Of a stretch of 64,000 nucleotides of DNA, positions 34,862 to 46,974 are shown one piece after another. Position numbers and translations under genes: made by a program. Position 1 is the first letter of the stretch. Each line of letters opens with the position of its first letter. The DNA is taken from NCBI GenBank assembly GCA_021464415.1, contig CM038468.1:5518001-5582000 (forward strand). The letters are read 5' to 3'. The notes below the pieces were generated by a model. That model did no database searches, had not been told where the DNA came from, and saw only the letters and a list, made by a program, of their open reading frames with translations. This DNA comes from Lonicera japonica (lineage: Eukaryota; Streptophyta; Magnoliopsida; Dipsacales; Caprifoliaceae).

Positions 34862-37800
34862 CTTCTGATCCTACTATTTTCACCTCTAAGAGTCACAATT
34901 CTCATACACCCACTATTAAAACTGCTGATGGCTCTCAATTATCCGTTAGTCATGTTGGGACGGTTACTACTCCTAGCCTCTCTTTACCTGCTACCTTTCA
35001 TATTCCAAAATTGACTATCAACCTTATTTCTGTTGGTCAACTATGTGATCTTGGACTGACTGTTATATTTTCCTCTTCTGGTTGTCATGTGCAGGATCCT
35101 CAGACGGGACAAATTATTGGGATAGGCCGTAAAGTTGGCCGCATGTTCGAGCTCATACACCTCCGTACCTCACCCACTTCTATTGTTGCATCCACACCAC
35201 CTGTTACATCCCCACCAACTGTTTCTTCATTTGAGTTGTGGCATTCCCGTTTAGGACATGTGTCTTTTGATCGTATTCGTTCTATTGTGTCATCTAGTCA
35301 GTTAGGGTCAATAAAGTCTGAGAAATTGTCTTGTTTATCTTGTCAACTTGGAAAACAACCGGCATTATGTTTTAATAAAAATGATTTTATTTCTTCAGCA
35401 CCATTTGATCTTATTCACTCTGATGTTTGGGGACCCTCTCCACATTCTACCATGGGGGGTTCAAAATATTTTGTTATCTTTTTGGACGATTATAGTCGTT
35501 TTACTTGGATCTATCTTATGAAAACTCGTTCAGAACTACCCCAAATCTATTTTAATTTTGCTCGCATGATTCAAACTCAGTTTTCTTGTCCAATAAAAAA
35601 TTTTTGAGCTGATAATGCCATGGAATACAAAGGAACCTCATTTCTTAAATTTCTCCGTGAACAAGGCACTGTTCCTCAATATTCTTGTCCCGGTACATCT
35701 CAACAAAATGGTCGTGCTGAGCGCAAGCACAGACATATTCTTGATACTGTTGCAACACTTCTTATCTCTAGTAGTTGTCCTGAAAGGTTTTGGGGGGAAG
35801 CAGCACTTACTGCTATTTACACTATCAATCATATCCCTATTCCCTTTCTTCAGCATCAATCTCCATATGAGAGACTTCATGGTACCTCTCCTGATTACAA
35901 TTTCTTACGAGTCTTCGGTTGTGCTTGTTTTGTGTTACTCCAGCCTCATGAACATTCTAAATTGGAACCACGTGCTCGTCTTTGTTGCTTCTTGGGGTAT
36001 GGGATAGAACATAAAGGTTATCAGTGTTGGGATCCTATTTCAAAACGCTTACGGATTTCTCGTCATGTTGTCTTTTGGGAACATAAAATGTTTTCCTCTA
36101 TATCCAAATTTCATGTCCTTGAAGAATCCCCACTTCCGTTCTTTACTCATTCCTCTCTTGACCTTTCCACCTCTGAATTTGAGGCTCCAGTTGTCACATT
36201 CCCACCAGAACCTAAACCAGAAACCACACCATCACCACCTCAACCTCTCAGTCCAACACCTCCTGAACCATCATCACCTGATGTTATTTCTTCCAACGAG
36301 CTTCAACATACGGCACCTCCCAATGATGATGTCTCGCCTACTGATCCTGCCATACCTCCACCACAACGACAGTCCACTCGGGTAAGAGAGCTCCCTCATC
36401 ACCTTCGTGATTACCATTGTTATTCTACCATGATATCTCACTATGAACCTTCATCCTATAAGGAAGCTAGTACTAATCCACTTTGGCAGCAAGCTATGAC
36501 AGAAGAATTACAGGCTTTAGATAAAGCGCATACCTGGGATCTTGTGACTCTTCCTCCTGGAAAATCTGCAGTTGGGTGTAAATGGGTTTATAAAATTAAG
36601 ACACGATCTGACGGTTCAATTGATCGATACAAAGCTCGTCTCGTAGCCAAGGGGTACAATCAGGAGTATGGTATAGACTATGAAGAAACTTTTGCTCCTG
36701 TGGCTCGAATGACGTCTGTTCGCAGTCTTATTGCTATTGCTGCTGTTCGCAAATGGGACCTTTTTCAGATGGATGTCAAAAATGCCTTTCTTAATGGGGA
36801 TCTGACAGAAGAAGTATATATGAAACCACCTCCCGATTATTCACACCAGTCCACTCAGGTCTGCAAACTTCGTCGTGCCCTATATGGACTCAAGCAAGCT
36901 CCTCGAGCTTGGTTCGCAAAATTTAGCTCTACCATCACAAAGCTTGGTTATTCCTCCAGTTCGTCAGACTCAGGCCTCTTTATTCGAAAGACAGATTCTG
37001 GGACTATTCTTCTTCTCCTCTATGTGGATGATATGATAATTACTGGGGATGATATTTCTGGTATCTCAGATCTCAAACAATCTCTCAGTCAGTTTTTTGA
37101 AATGAAGGATCTTGGTCGTCTCAACTACTTCTTAGGGCTGGAAATCCTTTCTGATTCAACAGGCTACTATTTATCTCAAGTGAAATACACGTCTGACGTT
37201 CTGGCTCGTGCTGGTCTCACTGACTGTAAAACTGCATCTACTCCATTGGACACCAATGTTAGACTTACTCCGTTTGATGGTACTCCTCTCTCTGATGGTA
37301 CTTTATACAGACAATTAGTTGGCAGTCTGGTTTATCTTACTGTTACTCGCCCGGATATTGCTTATGCTGTCCATGTTGTCAGTCAGTTTATGGCTGCTCC
37401 TCGCTCTACTCATTTTGATGCTGTTATTCGGATTCTTCGTTATCTCAAAGGGACAGTTTTTCATGGGCTTCACTACTCCTCAAAGTCATCTCTTGTATTA
37501 CGGGCTTACTCTGATGCAGATTGGGCCTGTGACCCTACGGATCGTCGGTCTATTACTGGTTACTGTTTCTTCCTCGGGGACTCTCTTCTTACTTGGCGTA
37601 GTAAGAAACAATCTGTTGTTTCTCGATCAAGCACTGAGGCTGAATACCGCGCTCTTGCTGATACTTCACAAGAACTAATATGGCTTCGACGCCTCCTCGA
37701 TGAATTGGATGCTCCTCAAGACTCTGCCACTACTCTTTATTGTGACAACCGCAGTGCCATTCAAATCAGTCACAATGACGTCTTTCATGAACGAACTAAA

Positions 37801-37974
37801 CACATTGAGATTGATTGTCACTTTATTCACCAGCATATTCGCAATCTGTACATTTGCCTTATGCCCGTATCTTCAGATGACCAGCCTGCAGATCTCTTCA
37901 CTAAAGCTCACCAGCCTAGCCGTTTCCAAACATTGATTTCCAAACTCCAGCTGGTCTCTCACTTACCACCTTGA
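34858..37974 (+). pseudogene. copia pol: integrase, RT, RNase H
   Basis: Entered from gag by a 2-bp shift (an extra AT at about 34854-34857), after which one frame runs to TGA at 35605, directly before the second catalytic Asp of integrase (ADNAMEY). The same frame then stays open for 784 codons to 37974. Integrase: zinc finger (WHSRLGH ... CLSCQLGK), DVWG, ADNA, NGRAERK. RT: DVKNAFLNG and YVDDM (37021-37035). RNase H: SDADWA, SSTEAEYRAL, CDNRSA. The RT and RNase H parts look intact and well conserved. Only three disabling lesions are seen besides the altered protease residue. Confidence 0.93.
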
Positions 37975-37987
37975 GTTTGAGGGGAGA
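37974..37987 (+). other. polypurine tract of the copia element
   Basis: The stretch 'gtttgaggggaga' directly precedes the TGTTAGAAT start of the 3' LTR, immediately after the pol stop. Confidence 0.8.
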
Positions 37988-38199
37988 TGTTAGAATATAC
38001 TGTATATATTATGTTTCCTATTCCTAATCTACTTTCCATATTGTATTGATTGTGTTCCCATTGTAGTTTCCTAAATTGTATCCTAGATTAGGGTTTGTCT
38101 CTAATATATATATTCTCTCTATTGTACATTCTTTATCAATCAAGAAATACAATTCTTTTATTCTTCTCCTCCAATCTCTTTCGTTTCTATTTCGTAACA
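37988..38199 (+). repeat. 3' LTR of the copia element
   Basis: 212 bp partner of the 5' LTR; ends TTTCGTAACA and is followed by the ATTTA target duplication. Confidence 0.95.
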
Positions 38200-38204
38200 A
38201 TTTA

Positions 38205-39787
38205 GACTTCCGAATATGTAAATTTACTACTTCTAGCAGATTTTGAGTTTGTAATAAATTGAGTTAGAAATGTCCGATTTGACTTCCATCAAATATGGCG
38301 TGATTCTCAACATCAACGATGTTTTTGATTTTCGTTTTTTGACAATTATATATTTTGAATTTTTTAAATTTATTACCTTTCTTGTAATTTTCTTTTTGAA
38401 GAAGAAGATTTCTTTGTTATCGTTTAAGGCAGATCATTGAATAAAATTTCGAGTCTTTTTTTATTTATATTGAGTGTTTATTTCTTACTTAATTAGTCAA
38501 AGTTTACCCATTCTATATCTTTCCGCTACGTCATTATTCTAAATTAACTCATCTGAAACCACCGCACGTCAAAACCACCGCGTATTACCATTAAAAGCCC
38601 ATCGGCATACCATCTATCTCAAACACGGCCATCTTGACCAATCATCTTCACCTTTGCAACCTACCTCACTCACTGTTCTTCTTAAACCAAAATCCATCAC
38701 TGCTACTCAAATCCTTAAACCAACCACTATAAACCACCACTGCTCCATTACTAAACCATCATAGGCCACCATTTAATACTCCAACCCATAGTCACATCAT
38801 CTATCTAAATAACCACATTTAATATTCTGAAATTTTTTATTATATACCTTTTATGTTATACATTGCTTTAATAATAATTATAAATAATTTGATTATAGTA
38901 TCATCCTTTTTTAGCTAATAATCAAGGGTTCAATATATTTATTGGCTTAGGAATTCTGAGATTTATAACATACTAAATTATCCAATAATTTTTTTTTATT
39001 AATGTTGTTACATTTAGTTTCTTTTGACCAACAAATATTTATATTATTTGTTTAAACTGCGTCACACTGTCTTTTTATTGACCTATTTTGATAAGTAATA
39101 CTAGACTCATTAAGAATTTGCATAAAAAGTGTATGAAAAATAAATTGTCATCTTGTGATTGGAGGAAGAGTGAACTCACTCTTCATTAAATCATGAGCTA
39201 GGCAGCATCTCGTCTTACATATAAAAAGAAAAATGAATAGTGCATCACGGAGGGGAGGGGGACATTACATTTTCTCCTACAATTATAAAGGTAACAATTC
39301 ATTTTACGTACGTTTTTTATGCACATTCTTAATGAGATCTATCTATTATTATTAAATCAAAAGATGTTTTAAGCTATTATAAACCTATTTTCTTAGAATT
39401 TCAATATTACCCTTGTATTAGTTTATCTGCTATCTTTAAATCACCTCGTTCATCAACCACTCTTTAAATCAAGCAAGACACTTTTATCATGTTTATAAAG
39501 CTTACTCGATCAACATAGAAAAAGTAAAAAAAGATCTCAACAGTTTTACTAAACTAATTTTACTGCCTATTTTGTGCACAGGCTACTTTAAAATTTTGCG
39601 TAGGGCCCACAATTGTCTAGTATAAAATAAAATAAAATAAAATAGTGCCCAATCGGAGATTTTTAAGTTGACGGGGAATAGTAAATTTATGTTTGCGAGA
39701 GTGCCACGAAAATATATGTTTACCAGAAAAAACTAGTCAATACCATAAAAATAGAGGAGAAATGTAGATATAATAAAGAAGGGAAAT
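38205..39787. other. AT-rich stretch, no gene seen
   Basis: A C-rich patch at 38555-38800 ('ccaccactgctcc', 'aaaccaccac') has no open frame. The phrase 'ttttgaccaacaaatatttata' also occurs near 24137, so this is probably another old dispersed repeat. No terminal repeats are visible. Confidence 0.5.
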
Positions 39788-39827
39788 TTATGGTTTTAAG
39801 AAAGAGGATATGCATGAAAAAGAGAAA

Positions 39828-40104
39828 GGCTACGTTTGATTGCAAAGTGGAAAAGGAAAATAAATTGATTTAGTTTTGATGAAAAGATGAAAAATAAGTT
39901 GAGTGATTAAGGTTCTTCATTTTTAAGTTTTTCCATAAAGAAATTTTCTTTGCTTGGTGGTGAGTAAAAGTTTTTCACCAAAAATATTGAAAGATGGAAG
40001 ATATATACTTATAAAATGAGTAAACATCTCTCACCTTATTTTTTATCTTTTCACACAAACTACCTAAATTTATTTTCCTTTTCCATTTGCAATCAAATGG
40101 AGCC
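39828..40104. mobile_element. 277-bp MITE with long flanking duplication
   Basis: Terminal inverted repeats of about 39 bp: GGCTACGTTTGATTGCAAAG at the left and the complement of GGCTCCATTTGATTGCAAAT at the right, continuing through 'ggaaaataaatt'. It is flanked by an imperfect ~40-bp direct repeat starting 'ttatggttttaagaaagagg' (39788-39827 and 40105-40146), far longer than a normal target duplication. Confidence 0.7.
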
Positions 40105-40399
40105 TTATGGTTTTAAGAAAGAGGATATGCAGGAAAACAAAATAAACAAAAAGATAAGTTGAATTTGATTAAGCGTGTTGTGTATGTGTGTCTTAATTTG
40201 GTGTCTCCGTAGAACAACTAGATAAGATTTTTAAATAACTAAAAAAATATATGAATGAAATAAATAGTAACTTCGTTCATTTTATAAATTAAAGTAATTA
40301 ATCACTAAGTGCATCTGTGCATGTCATATTCTAATTTTTCTTAAAGGGTAAAATAATAATAACTATTAAAAAATATTACCAAACAAACTATTAATATTA

Positions 40400-41064
40400 C
40401 TAGAAATTAGGTAGAAGGTCTTATTACACATTGATTTTTACCAAAAATCCAATGAATAATATTTTTTTGAATGAAGGGCCTATTTTTAATTGGTAATTAG
40501 TGTAAGAGGCCTATTTTGTTTTATATTTTAAATGGAGGTATTTAAATAAATTTAAATATCATTTAATTAATAAAAACATGTTATATATTACCTAAATTAC
40601 CCCTCTTTATGAAATTTGCACAAAAAATATGGACTATAAAGTTCATATTGCAGTAAAATATGAACTGCAAAGTTTATATTGCAGTGAAATATGAACTGCA
40701 ATATGAACTTTGCACTAAAAATATGGACTGCAAAGTTCACATTGCAGTAAAATATGTACTGCAATATGAACTTTGCACAAAAAATATGAACAGCAAAGTT
40801 CACATTGCAGTGAAATATGGACTGCAAAGTTCATATTGCAGTGAAATATAGACTGCAAAGTTCATTTTGCAGTCCATATTTTAATGCATATTGGTATTTT
40901 TTAGTTTATTTTAAGGGTTGAGATGTCATTCTACAATGAAAAAAAAAAAGACACATGTCATATTATCAATAAAATAAAAAATAGGCCCTTTATTTACAAA
41001 AAAATTATTCCTTAGCTTTAGTGTGAAAATCTTTCTCTACTAAGACCTTTTTTTTAATTGTCCC
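40400..41064. mobile_element. Mutator-like MITE, family M1, copy B
   Basis: 665 bp, flanked by TTAATATTA (40391-40399 and 41065-41073, exact; CT follows on both sides). Ends CTAGAAATTAGG and TTAATTGTCCC correspond to copy A in reverse orientation. The interior (40617-40885) is an array of TGCAATATGAACTTTGCA units in both orientations. Minus-strand and plus-strand frames through the array are repeat artefacts. Confidence 0.85.
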
Positions 41065-41722
41065 TTAATATTACTAAATAATCTACATTTTCTTAAAGTA
41101 GGTAAGTCACATTCATAAGACTTAGCGGATTATATTAGCTCCTTGGATAAATAGTGTAGGTAAATAAATATGACAAATTGATTAGCAACTAAACTGATTA
41201 ACACCAGGTAAACCTCAATAGGAAAAACTTCAACAATTGTATATGAGGGAAAGGGCAAACCAAAAACACACCTGCTTTTAAATTAAAAAATGAAATTAAA
41301 ATTGAGCACAATTAAAATCAGCTTAAATTATAAATATGTGCTTTAAGTCTGATCATTGCATTTATTCACTTGGGATTTTTTGTTTCTCGATCAAATAGAA
41401 TATGTAAATAAAGTTCACTTATTTTTTTAGTTTAATTCAATACGAACGAGCTTTATATTATACTAAAAATAATTCTACAATATATAATTATTTATTTATT
41501 TAGTTGTTAACTAATTTAATCTTAGTTACTAATTCTCGTTTATTTGGATTTCTTTATCATAACTTTTAGATATAAAATAAGAAAGATATTGTTAATTTTA
41601 ATTTTAAATACATTCACTAGTCATTTGCATGGTTTTAGAGGGTATTAATGGTTTGATTATTTGACGGGACGGAAACCATCCAAATCACTGTTAAAGCGGA
41701 ATTATAGTAAACATTAGATACT

Positions 41723-42319
41723 GGGCTCGTTTGGTTCGAGCTTTTGAGGATTCCTAGAATCCTAAATTCCTTTCTATAAGGATTATTTTGTTTGGTTGTA
41801 GATTTAGGTAGGAATTTAAGATTCCTAGGAATCCTAAATTTCCCCATTTTGCCAAAATCTATTCCCTTATAAATTGGGAGGAATCTTGGATTCCCAATTT
41901 GAGGAATCCTTTTTTTTTTGTCCAAAAAATGTTTTTTTTTTCAGAAAATGAAAAAAATAAATTTTCCCAAAAAGTGAAAAAAAAAAAATCCAGAAAATTT
42001 TAAAAAATATTTTTTTCCCAAAAAGTGAAAAAATTTATTTTTTCCCAAAAAATGAAAAAAAAATCCAGAAAATTTAAAAAAATATTTTTTTTTCCAGAAA
42101 ATGAAAAAATTCATTTTTTCCCAAAAAATGAAAAAACTTATTTTTCCCCAGAAAATGAAAAAAAAAATTCCTAGTAAATTAAAAAAAAAATTGCCGAGTT
42201 CATTCCTAAAACTCCAACCAAACAATCATTAATGGAATCCAATAAAGGATGCCAGGAATAAAGGTTTCCTGGCATCTAGAATACCAATTACATTCCTAAA
42301 GCTCGAACCAAACGAGCCC
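41723..42319. mobile_element. MITE with GGGCTCGTTTGG termini
   Basis: 597 bp with perfect 22-bp terminal inverted repeats beginning GGGCTCGTTTGGTTCGAGC. The interior (41935-42180) is a degenerate tandem array of 'cccaaaaaatgaaaaa' and 'ccagaaaatttaaaaaa' modules. The target duplication is unclear. Superfamily (hAT or PIF/Harbinger) is not resolved. It is inserted in R1 copy c. Confidence 0.85.
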
Positions 42320-42555
42320 TAAAGGGGAATACGGGATGGATACCAAAAGGGAAATGACCCTTTAAAGTAATTAGTTCAGTGCTACTTTTCTTTTTAGTAT
42401 ATTTTAAAATAAGAGTCAATTTTTATTTTTTTTAACAAAATAGTAAGATATATCTTATAACAGTCATTTTTACCCATTGATTAAATTAAAATTTGTGCTC
42501 GGTTGGTTAAAACTAAAGAGAGATATTTTTATTTTAAGGGAAAACATTTGTGCTC

Positions 42556-44518
42556 TGTAACACCCCCGCTTTAATTTACATGATAACACATATAATTAAG
42601 GTCTGGAGCGTTACTAACACATCTTAAATTTACTAAAATGAGTATGTATTTAAATAAGAAATCAAAAAAATGTCCATATCACGTGTCAAACAAGCATGCA
42701 AGACGGAACAATAATATAATTCTTACACATGCATTTAACAGTTATACATAACCAAACTATGTAAACTCAAAATACTACACAACACTTCGGGATAGTCGTA
42801 GCTTCTCGAGAAAATATATATATCACAAAAATTGTGACAAAATGGTCATCGTATCAGAGCCTCTATTTCACCTTGGGTCCCTTCGTATCTTTATCTTCGT
42901 TAGTCTCCTCAGTACCTGAATTATTTTAGGAAAATAAGGTGAGCTACAATGCTCAGTAGGGGAGGAGATAAATGAGGGATATTTCATTTTTAAAACAAAT
43001 TTTAGTGTTCAAATATCAAGAAGTGTTTTAACCAACAATACAAGTTAAAAGAAAAACCATTATTGTAATAAACAATGCATGCATATGCTATGCAGGTTAC
43101 CTCCCGTGTCAACCATTACCGAGCCATTGAGAATCCGAACCGTGAACTAGAGAATACCATTCGTTACCTTAAGAGAATGCAATGCCAACACCAAAATAGA
43201 AGTGGGACTACCGCCCCAATCCGAGCCAAAATAGATATAAATCAAAACCATAGTGCCTTGCCCATTGCCTAGGTTCCTGGGCTCCTCACCAGTGGCTTAT
43301 AGGAGGCCAAACATTGCTCTCCCGGGAGTTTAGGAATTTTCAACCCAAGGGTACCGAGCCCTACCTATTTTCCATCCCGGCAAGCACTATATATCCATAA
43401 TCAAGAATCCAATCTTGAGAGACACAAGCTCTCCAAATCAATAATAAATAATATAGGCTTTCCACATCGTAGATACAAGATGTAGCCCTCCGAAAAGAGA
43501 ATTTACATGCCATATGTCCACATAATACTCCATATTTGCCAAGCCCCAATACTCCGGTTGACACGATAATCAATGTAATTCAATACATAACATGCAAGTC
43601 ATACTATTAAATGAATACGTGGAACAATTTGTGCCATATACACCATAACAATTCAATATCCACATTCCATGATGTATTTTACTTGTCAACAATCAATTTC
43701 CAACAACATATAACATTCATACACCCATAGAATATCACAACCTAAGTATGTATAGTGTAAATGGCACATATTGTTTCACAACACACTTATAAAACTTATA
43801 AATCATGGAACATCAATCTCAACAAGCATAATATAATTTGTTTGAAATCAATATTGTAAAAAATATAATAATCTTTGGAGAATAAATTCATATCTCGGAT
43901 TTCAAAAACAAATAAACCCCTAGCTCGATCCCCTCAGCACGTAGAACAACTTTCCTTAAGGTCGAATCGCAATCCGAAACTTAGTTTTTGACGAATTCTA
44001 GAGAGAAGTTTTTAAAAGAAAGAAACTCTCTCTCTCCCAGATTTTTTTCTAAAAATTGCCTTCAAGAATCCTCTAGAAATCCTTTTTAAACTTTCAAACC
44101 AACATTGCATCAGGCTCCTGTTTGCCCAACAGGGGCCTGGTTTTCAAAAACATGCACCTCTTTTACAAAAGCAGGTGACTGTCCAACTGCGAGAGAAAAC
44201 TAAAAAAATTGTCCGAGGCTCGCATCTCAACAGGCGCCTTTTTTTCCACAATAGGCACCTGTTTTTTCACAAGAGGCGCCTGTTGTGAATAAAAAATTTA
44301 TATCAAAATTTAGCTCAAAATCTAACATATGGCTTTGGATTCACTTAAAAATGAGTTAAAATGAATTTTTGATGAATTTTGCAAGTTTAGTGGACGAAAT
44401 CGGTTTCTACACGGGAACAATAAAACTTTTTCATATATTTCCACTATTTACCATGCTTTCTCACACAAATGAAACAAAGTAACTCCTAATTACATTAATA
44501 TAAACATCGAGTGTTACA
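42556..44518. mobile_element. solo LTR, probably Ty3/gypsy
   Basis: 1,963 bp starting TGTAACACCC and ending GTGTTACA, flanked by the exact 5-bp duplication TGCTC (42551-42555 and 44519-44523) inside R1. No coding sequence or second LTR, so it is a solo LTR left by recombination. The complement ends in GGGGGTGTTACA, the common 3' end of plant gypsy LTRs, so the element is probably in minus orientation. A cluster of AGGCGCCT-like palindromes lies at 44108-44287. Confidence 0.85.
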
Positions 44519-45589
44519 TGCTCGATGTTATATTATTATATATAATAGTACATTCAATTTACATGCACAAAATAGAACTTGCACTTTTAATGACTACAAG
44601 ATGCACAAAGTTTGTACTTCTAACCACTATAAAATAATTTTGATGCATATTTAATTCGATTATTGTTTCATTCTTATTTATATTTGCATACAAAGAGTAG
44701 CTGAAAATTTTATGTCTAAAATTATATAAGAGATTGGAAGAAACTAAACATTTAGCTTAAGTAAAATGATCATGTTGAAAAAACAAAATAATTAAATTTG
44801 AATTTGAAGAAACATCATTTGAAAAAAAATGATAATCTTACTATATTTAATTGAATAAAAATTTGTAAATTTAAAATTTTCACAGATATACTAAGTATGC
44901 GAATACTCAACAGAGCAGGCCCAATGGAGAGAACTACCAGAAACAAGAAATAACAAGACCAAAGATGACATTCAAGAACATGTAGCTTACTAAGAGAATT
45001 TTTATATGTAAAGCAGTTTGTTTTATGTCAAGAACAAGTATTAAAAATAGCATTTTTTTTAATTAAATTGTCCAACAGATTGTCTATTAACACATAAAAA
45101 AAATTAAGTAAATAAATAAATATATTTCTATGTTTGCATCTTATTTGGTAGCACCTAGTTCATACTTTTCAATCGCATAAATTTTATTAAAAAAAGTAAT
45201 TTACAAAATAAAAGTTAAAATATTAATAGCCTTTATAAGAAATAAAAGCATGTACAAAAATGTCGCATGTCTAGACGCTCTAAGGTAGATGCTCTAAGTG
45301 CTCCAAATGAAATGACAGGTTATATTTGGATTGACAGTAATATTGTTATGCATGTGTCTTGAAACGGTCTAAACTCGACTTGTAAATATGAATGATAAAA
45401 ATAATAGGATCCAAAAAAATGAAAGAAATAGAATTTACTCAATGAAAAAAAAAAGAGGGAAAAAAATTACATCCTTGAGAAACGATGCAACTTGAAACAT
45501 AGCGGTGTATTAATTGAAATGTTTTTTCTCTTTTTTAATTTCAAAGTTATTATATAAGTTAACTAAGGTTAATTTAAGTTAGGTTCTCA

Positions 45590-46320
45590 TTGTACTCTCG
45601 TGACCTCATGTAATAGTATCCACATCAAAAATTTACTCATTTGAATATACATCCAAAATTTAGTAATAATCAACCTATGCTATATCTTACATTAGTGGCT
45701 TCATTTTTAACCATTGATTTACTTAAATTTTGTGTTTTATTAAAAAATTGTCAATTCAGCAAGACTTGTAAGTTAGAGACGGAAAACGATATATGTGGCT
45801 ATGTGCCATAATCTTCTCACAATTCAATTTATTTGCATGCATAAAATGAAAGTTTCACTTACAACCATTACAAGATGGAAAAAAAAAATGAAAGTTGTGC
45901 TACCAACCACTACAAAATGATTTGTATGTATATTTAGGGTTTGATTTTTTATTTTTATTTTTCGTTATTTGTGTTATTGTTTAAAGAATGGTTGAAAATT
46001 GCAATTATAAATAGGAGAAATCAGACGAAATTAAATTGTTGTTTATTTTAAGTGAGATAATAATTTTGATAGTTAAATCAATTGTGATTCAATCTCATAA
46101 CACAACACGAGTTAAATGGACAATTGAAAAATAAAAAATCCAATAGATTATAAAAATCAAAATCAAAAGAGATGAGATAAACCAAATTTCAAGCCCTAAT
46201 TATTGAATTTATCCATAATTACTGATTTAGCAGAATTAGGGTGCTGAAATAGGTAAATTTATCTTAGCTCGAGATAAAACTATAATCTGTAATCATACAT
46301 TTGAAGATGGAGATAAATTC
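45590..46320. repeat. R1-family repeat copy
   Basis: Parallels 47400-48200 and 28790-29270 ('ttgatttacttaaattttgtg', 'atttgcatgcataaaatg', 'agatgagataaa', 'cttagct...gataaaactataatctg'). It is interrupted at about 46320 before the gypsy LTR fragment. Confidence 0.65.
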
Positions 46321-46429
46321 AATGAATAACTCCAATGTCAGATTTATATGTTTATTATATTGGGCATATTTTAATAAAGGATTGTATGAGATTGTGCATG
46401 GTACAAGGCATCCAGGTTTAGTAGACAAA

Positions 46430-46738
46430 ACATATTTTAGAAAAGTAATAGACTTCTTAATAAATACATCCAAGTCTTTTAATATAAAATAAACATATAA
46501 AGCCATTAGAAACTGATAAGGCTTGCTTTGGCCTTTACACCTATACAAACTTTTTGTACATTTTCTCGTAAAATGTGCTTGCAATACTGAATTAACCCAC
46601 TTGCATTTAGATATAGAAAATAGGCCGGATTTATCCCTATATCGAAGCAAATGAAATGACAGAATTCGTTTCCACATTTTAGACTCCTAAACACGGGAGT
46701 GAAACCTGGGGGTCGCATTTGCGAATTCTCACTCCCTT
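46430..46738 (+). repeat. gypsy LTR terminal fragment
   Basis: Matches 5170-5550 of the first LTR-like block with a deletion of about 100 bp: 'aataaacatataaRRcca', 'cattttctcgtaaaa', 'gggtcgcatttgcg', ending TTCTCAC. The frames on the minus strand here (46264-46742) are artefacts. Confidence 0.7.
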
Positions 46739-46974
46739 GCATGCAGAGAATGTCAAAGAATTATGTAAAAATTGAGGGCGATTTTATGACTGTTTTGAAT
46801 ACAATCCTTTAATTTAACTCTTTATTTATATGTAGTTCTTTGAGATTTTTTGGCTTGCAAGAAAAAACTCTTAAGGATTATGAACATAGGGATGTAAATC
46901 TAATTTAGCATTTAAAACAGGGATCCTAAGTTAAAAAAAAATAAAAAAAAATAGAAACAATTCTTGTTTTCCAA

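Larger units (their letters stand above)
32939..38199 (+). mobile_element. Ty1/copia LTR retrotransposon, full length, recent insertion
   Basis: 5,261 bp. LTRs 32939-33152 (214 bp) and 37988-38199 (212 bp) start TGTTAGAATATAC and end TTTCGTAACA. They differ by one TA indel and one substitution. The target duplication ATTTA is exact (32934-32938 and 38200-38204). It has an initiator-Met PBS and a purine tract. Domain order gag, protease, integrase, RT, RNase H is that of Ty1/copia. The coding region carries one stop in gag, one 2-bp frameshift at the gag-protease border and one stop in integrase, so it is not autonomous as it stands. Confidence 0.97.
41090..45270. repeat. dispersed repeat R1, copy c, with two insertions
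   Basis: R1 sequence at 41090-41722, 42320-42555 and 44519-45270. It is interrupted by a MITE (41723-42319) and a solo LTR (42556-44518). The junctions line up with the uninterrupted copy a at 'gatgctaaaggggga' and 'tgtgctcggtgttata'. Confidence 0.8.

Noticed and set aside
40597..40851. Repetitive frames on both strands in MITE copy B
   Set aside because: They translate the TGCAATATGAACTTTGCA array; no coding signal.
41941..42225. Minus-strand frame encoding Phe/Lys-rich repeats
   Set aside because: It is the A/T-rich array inside a MITE.
46264..46742. Minus-strand frames of 78 and 137 codons
   Set aside because: They lie across an R1-family repeat and a gypsy LTR fragment; no domain.
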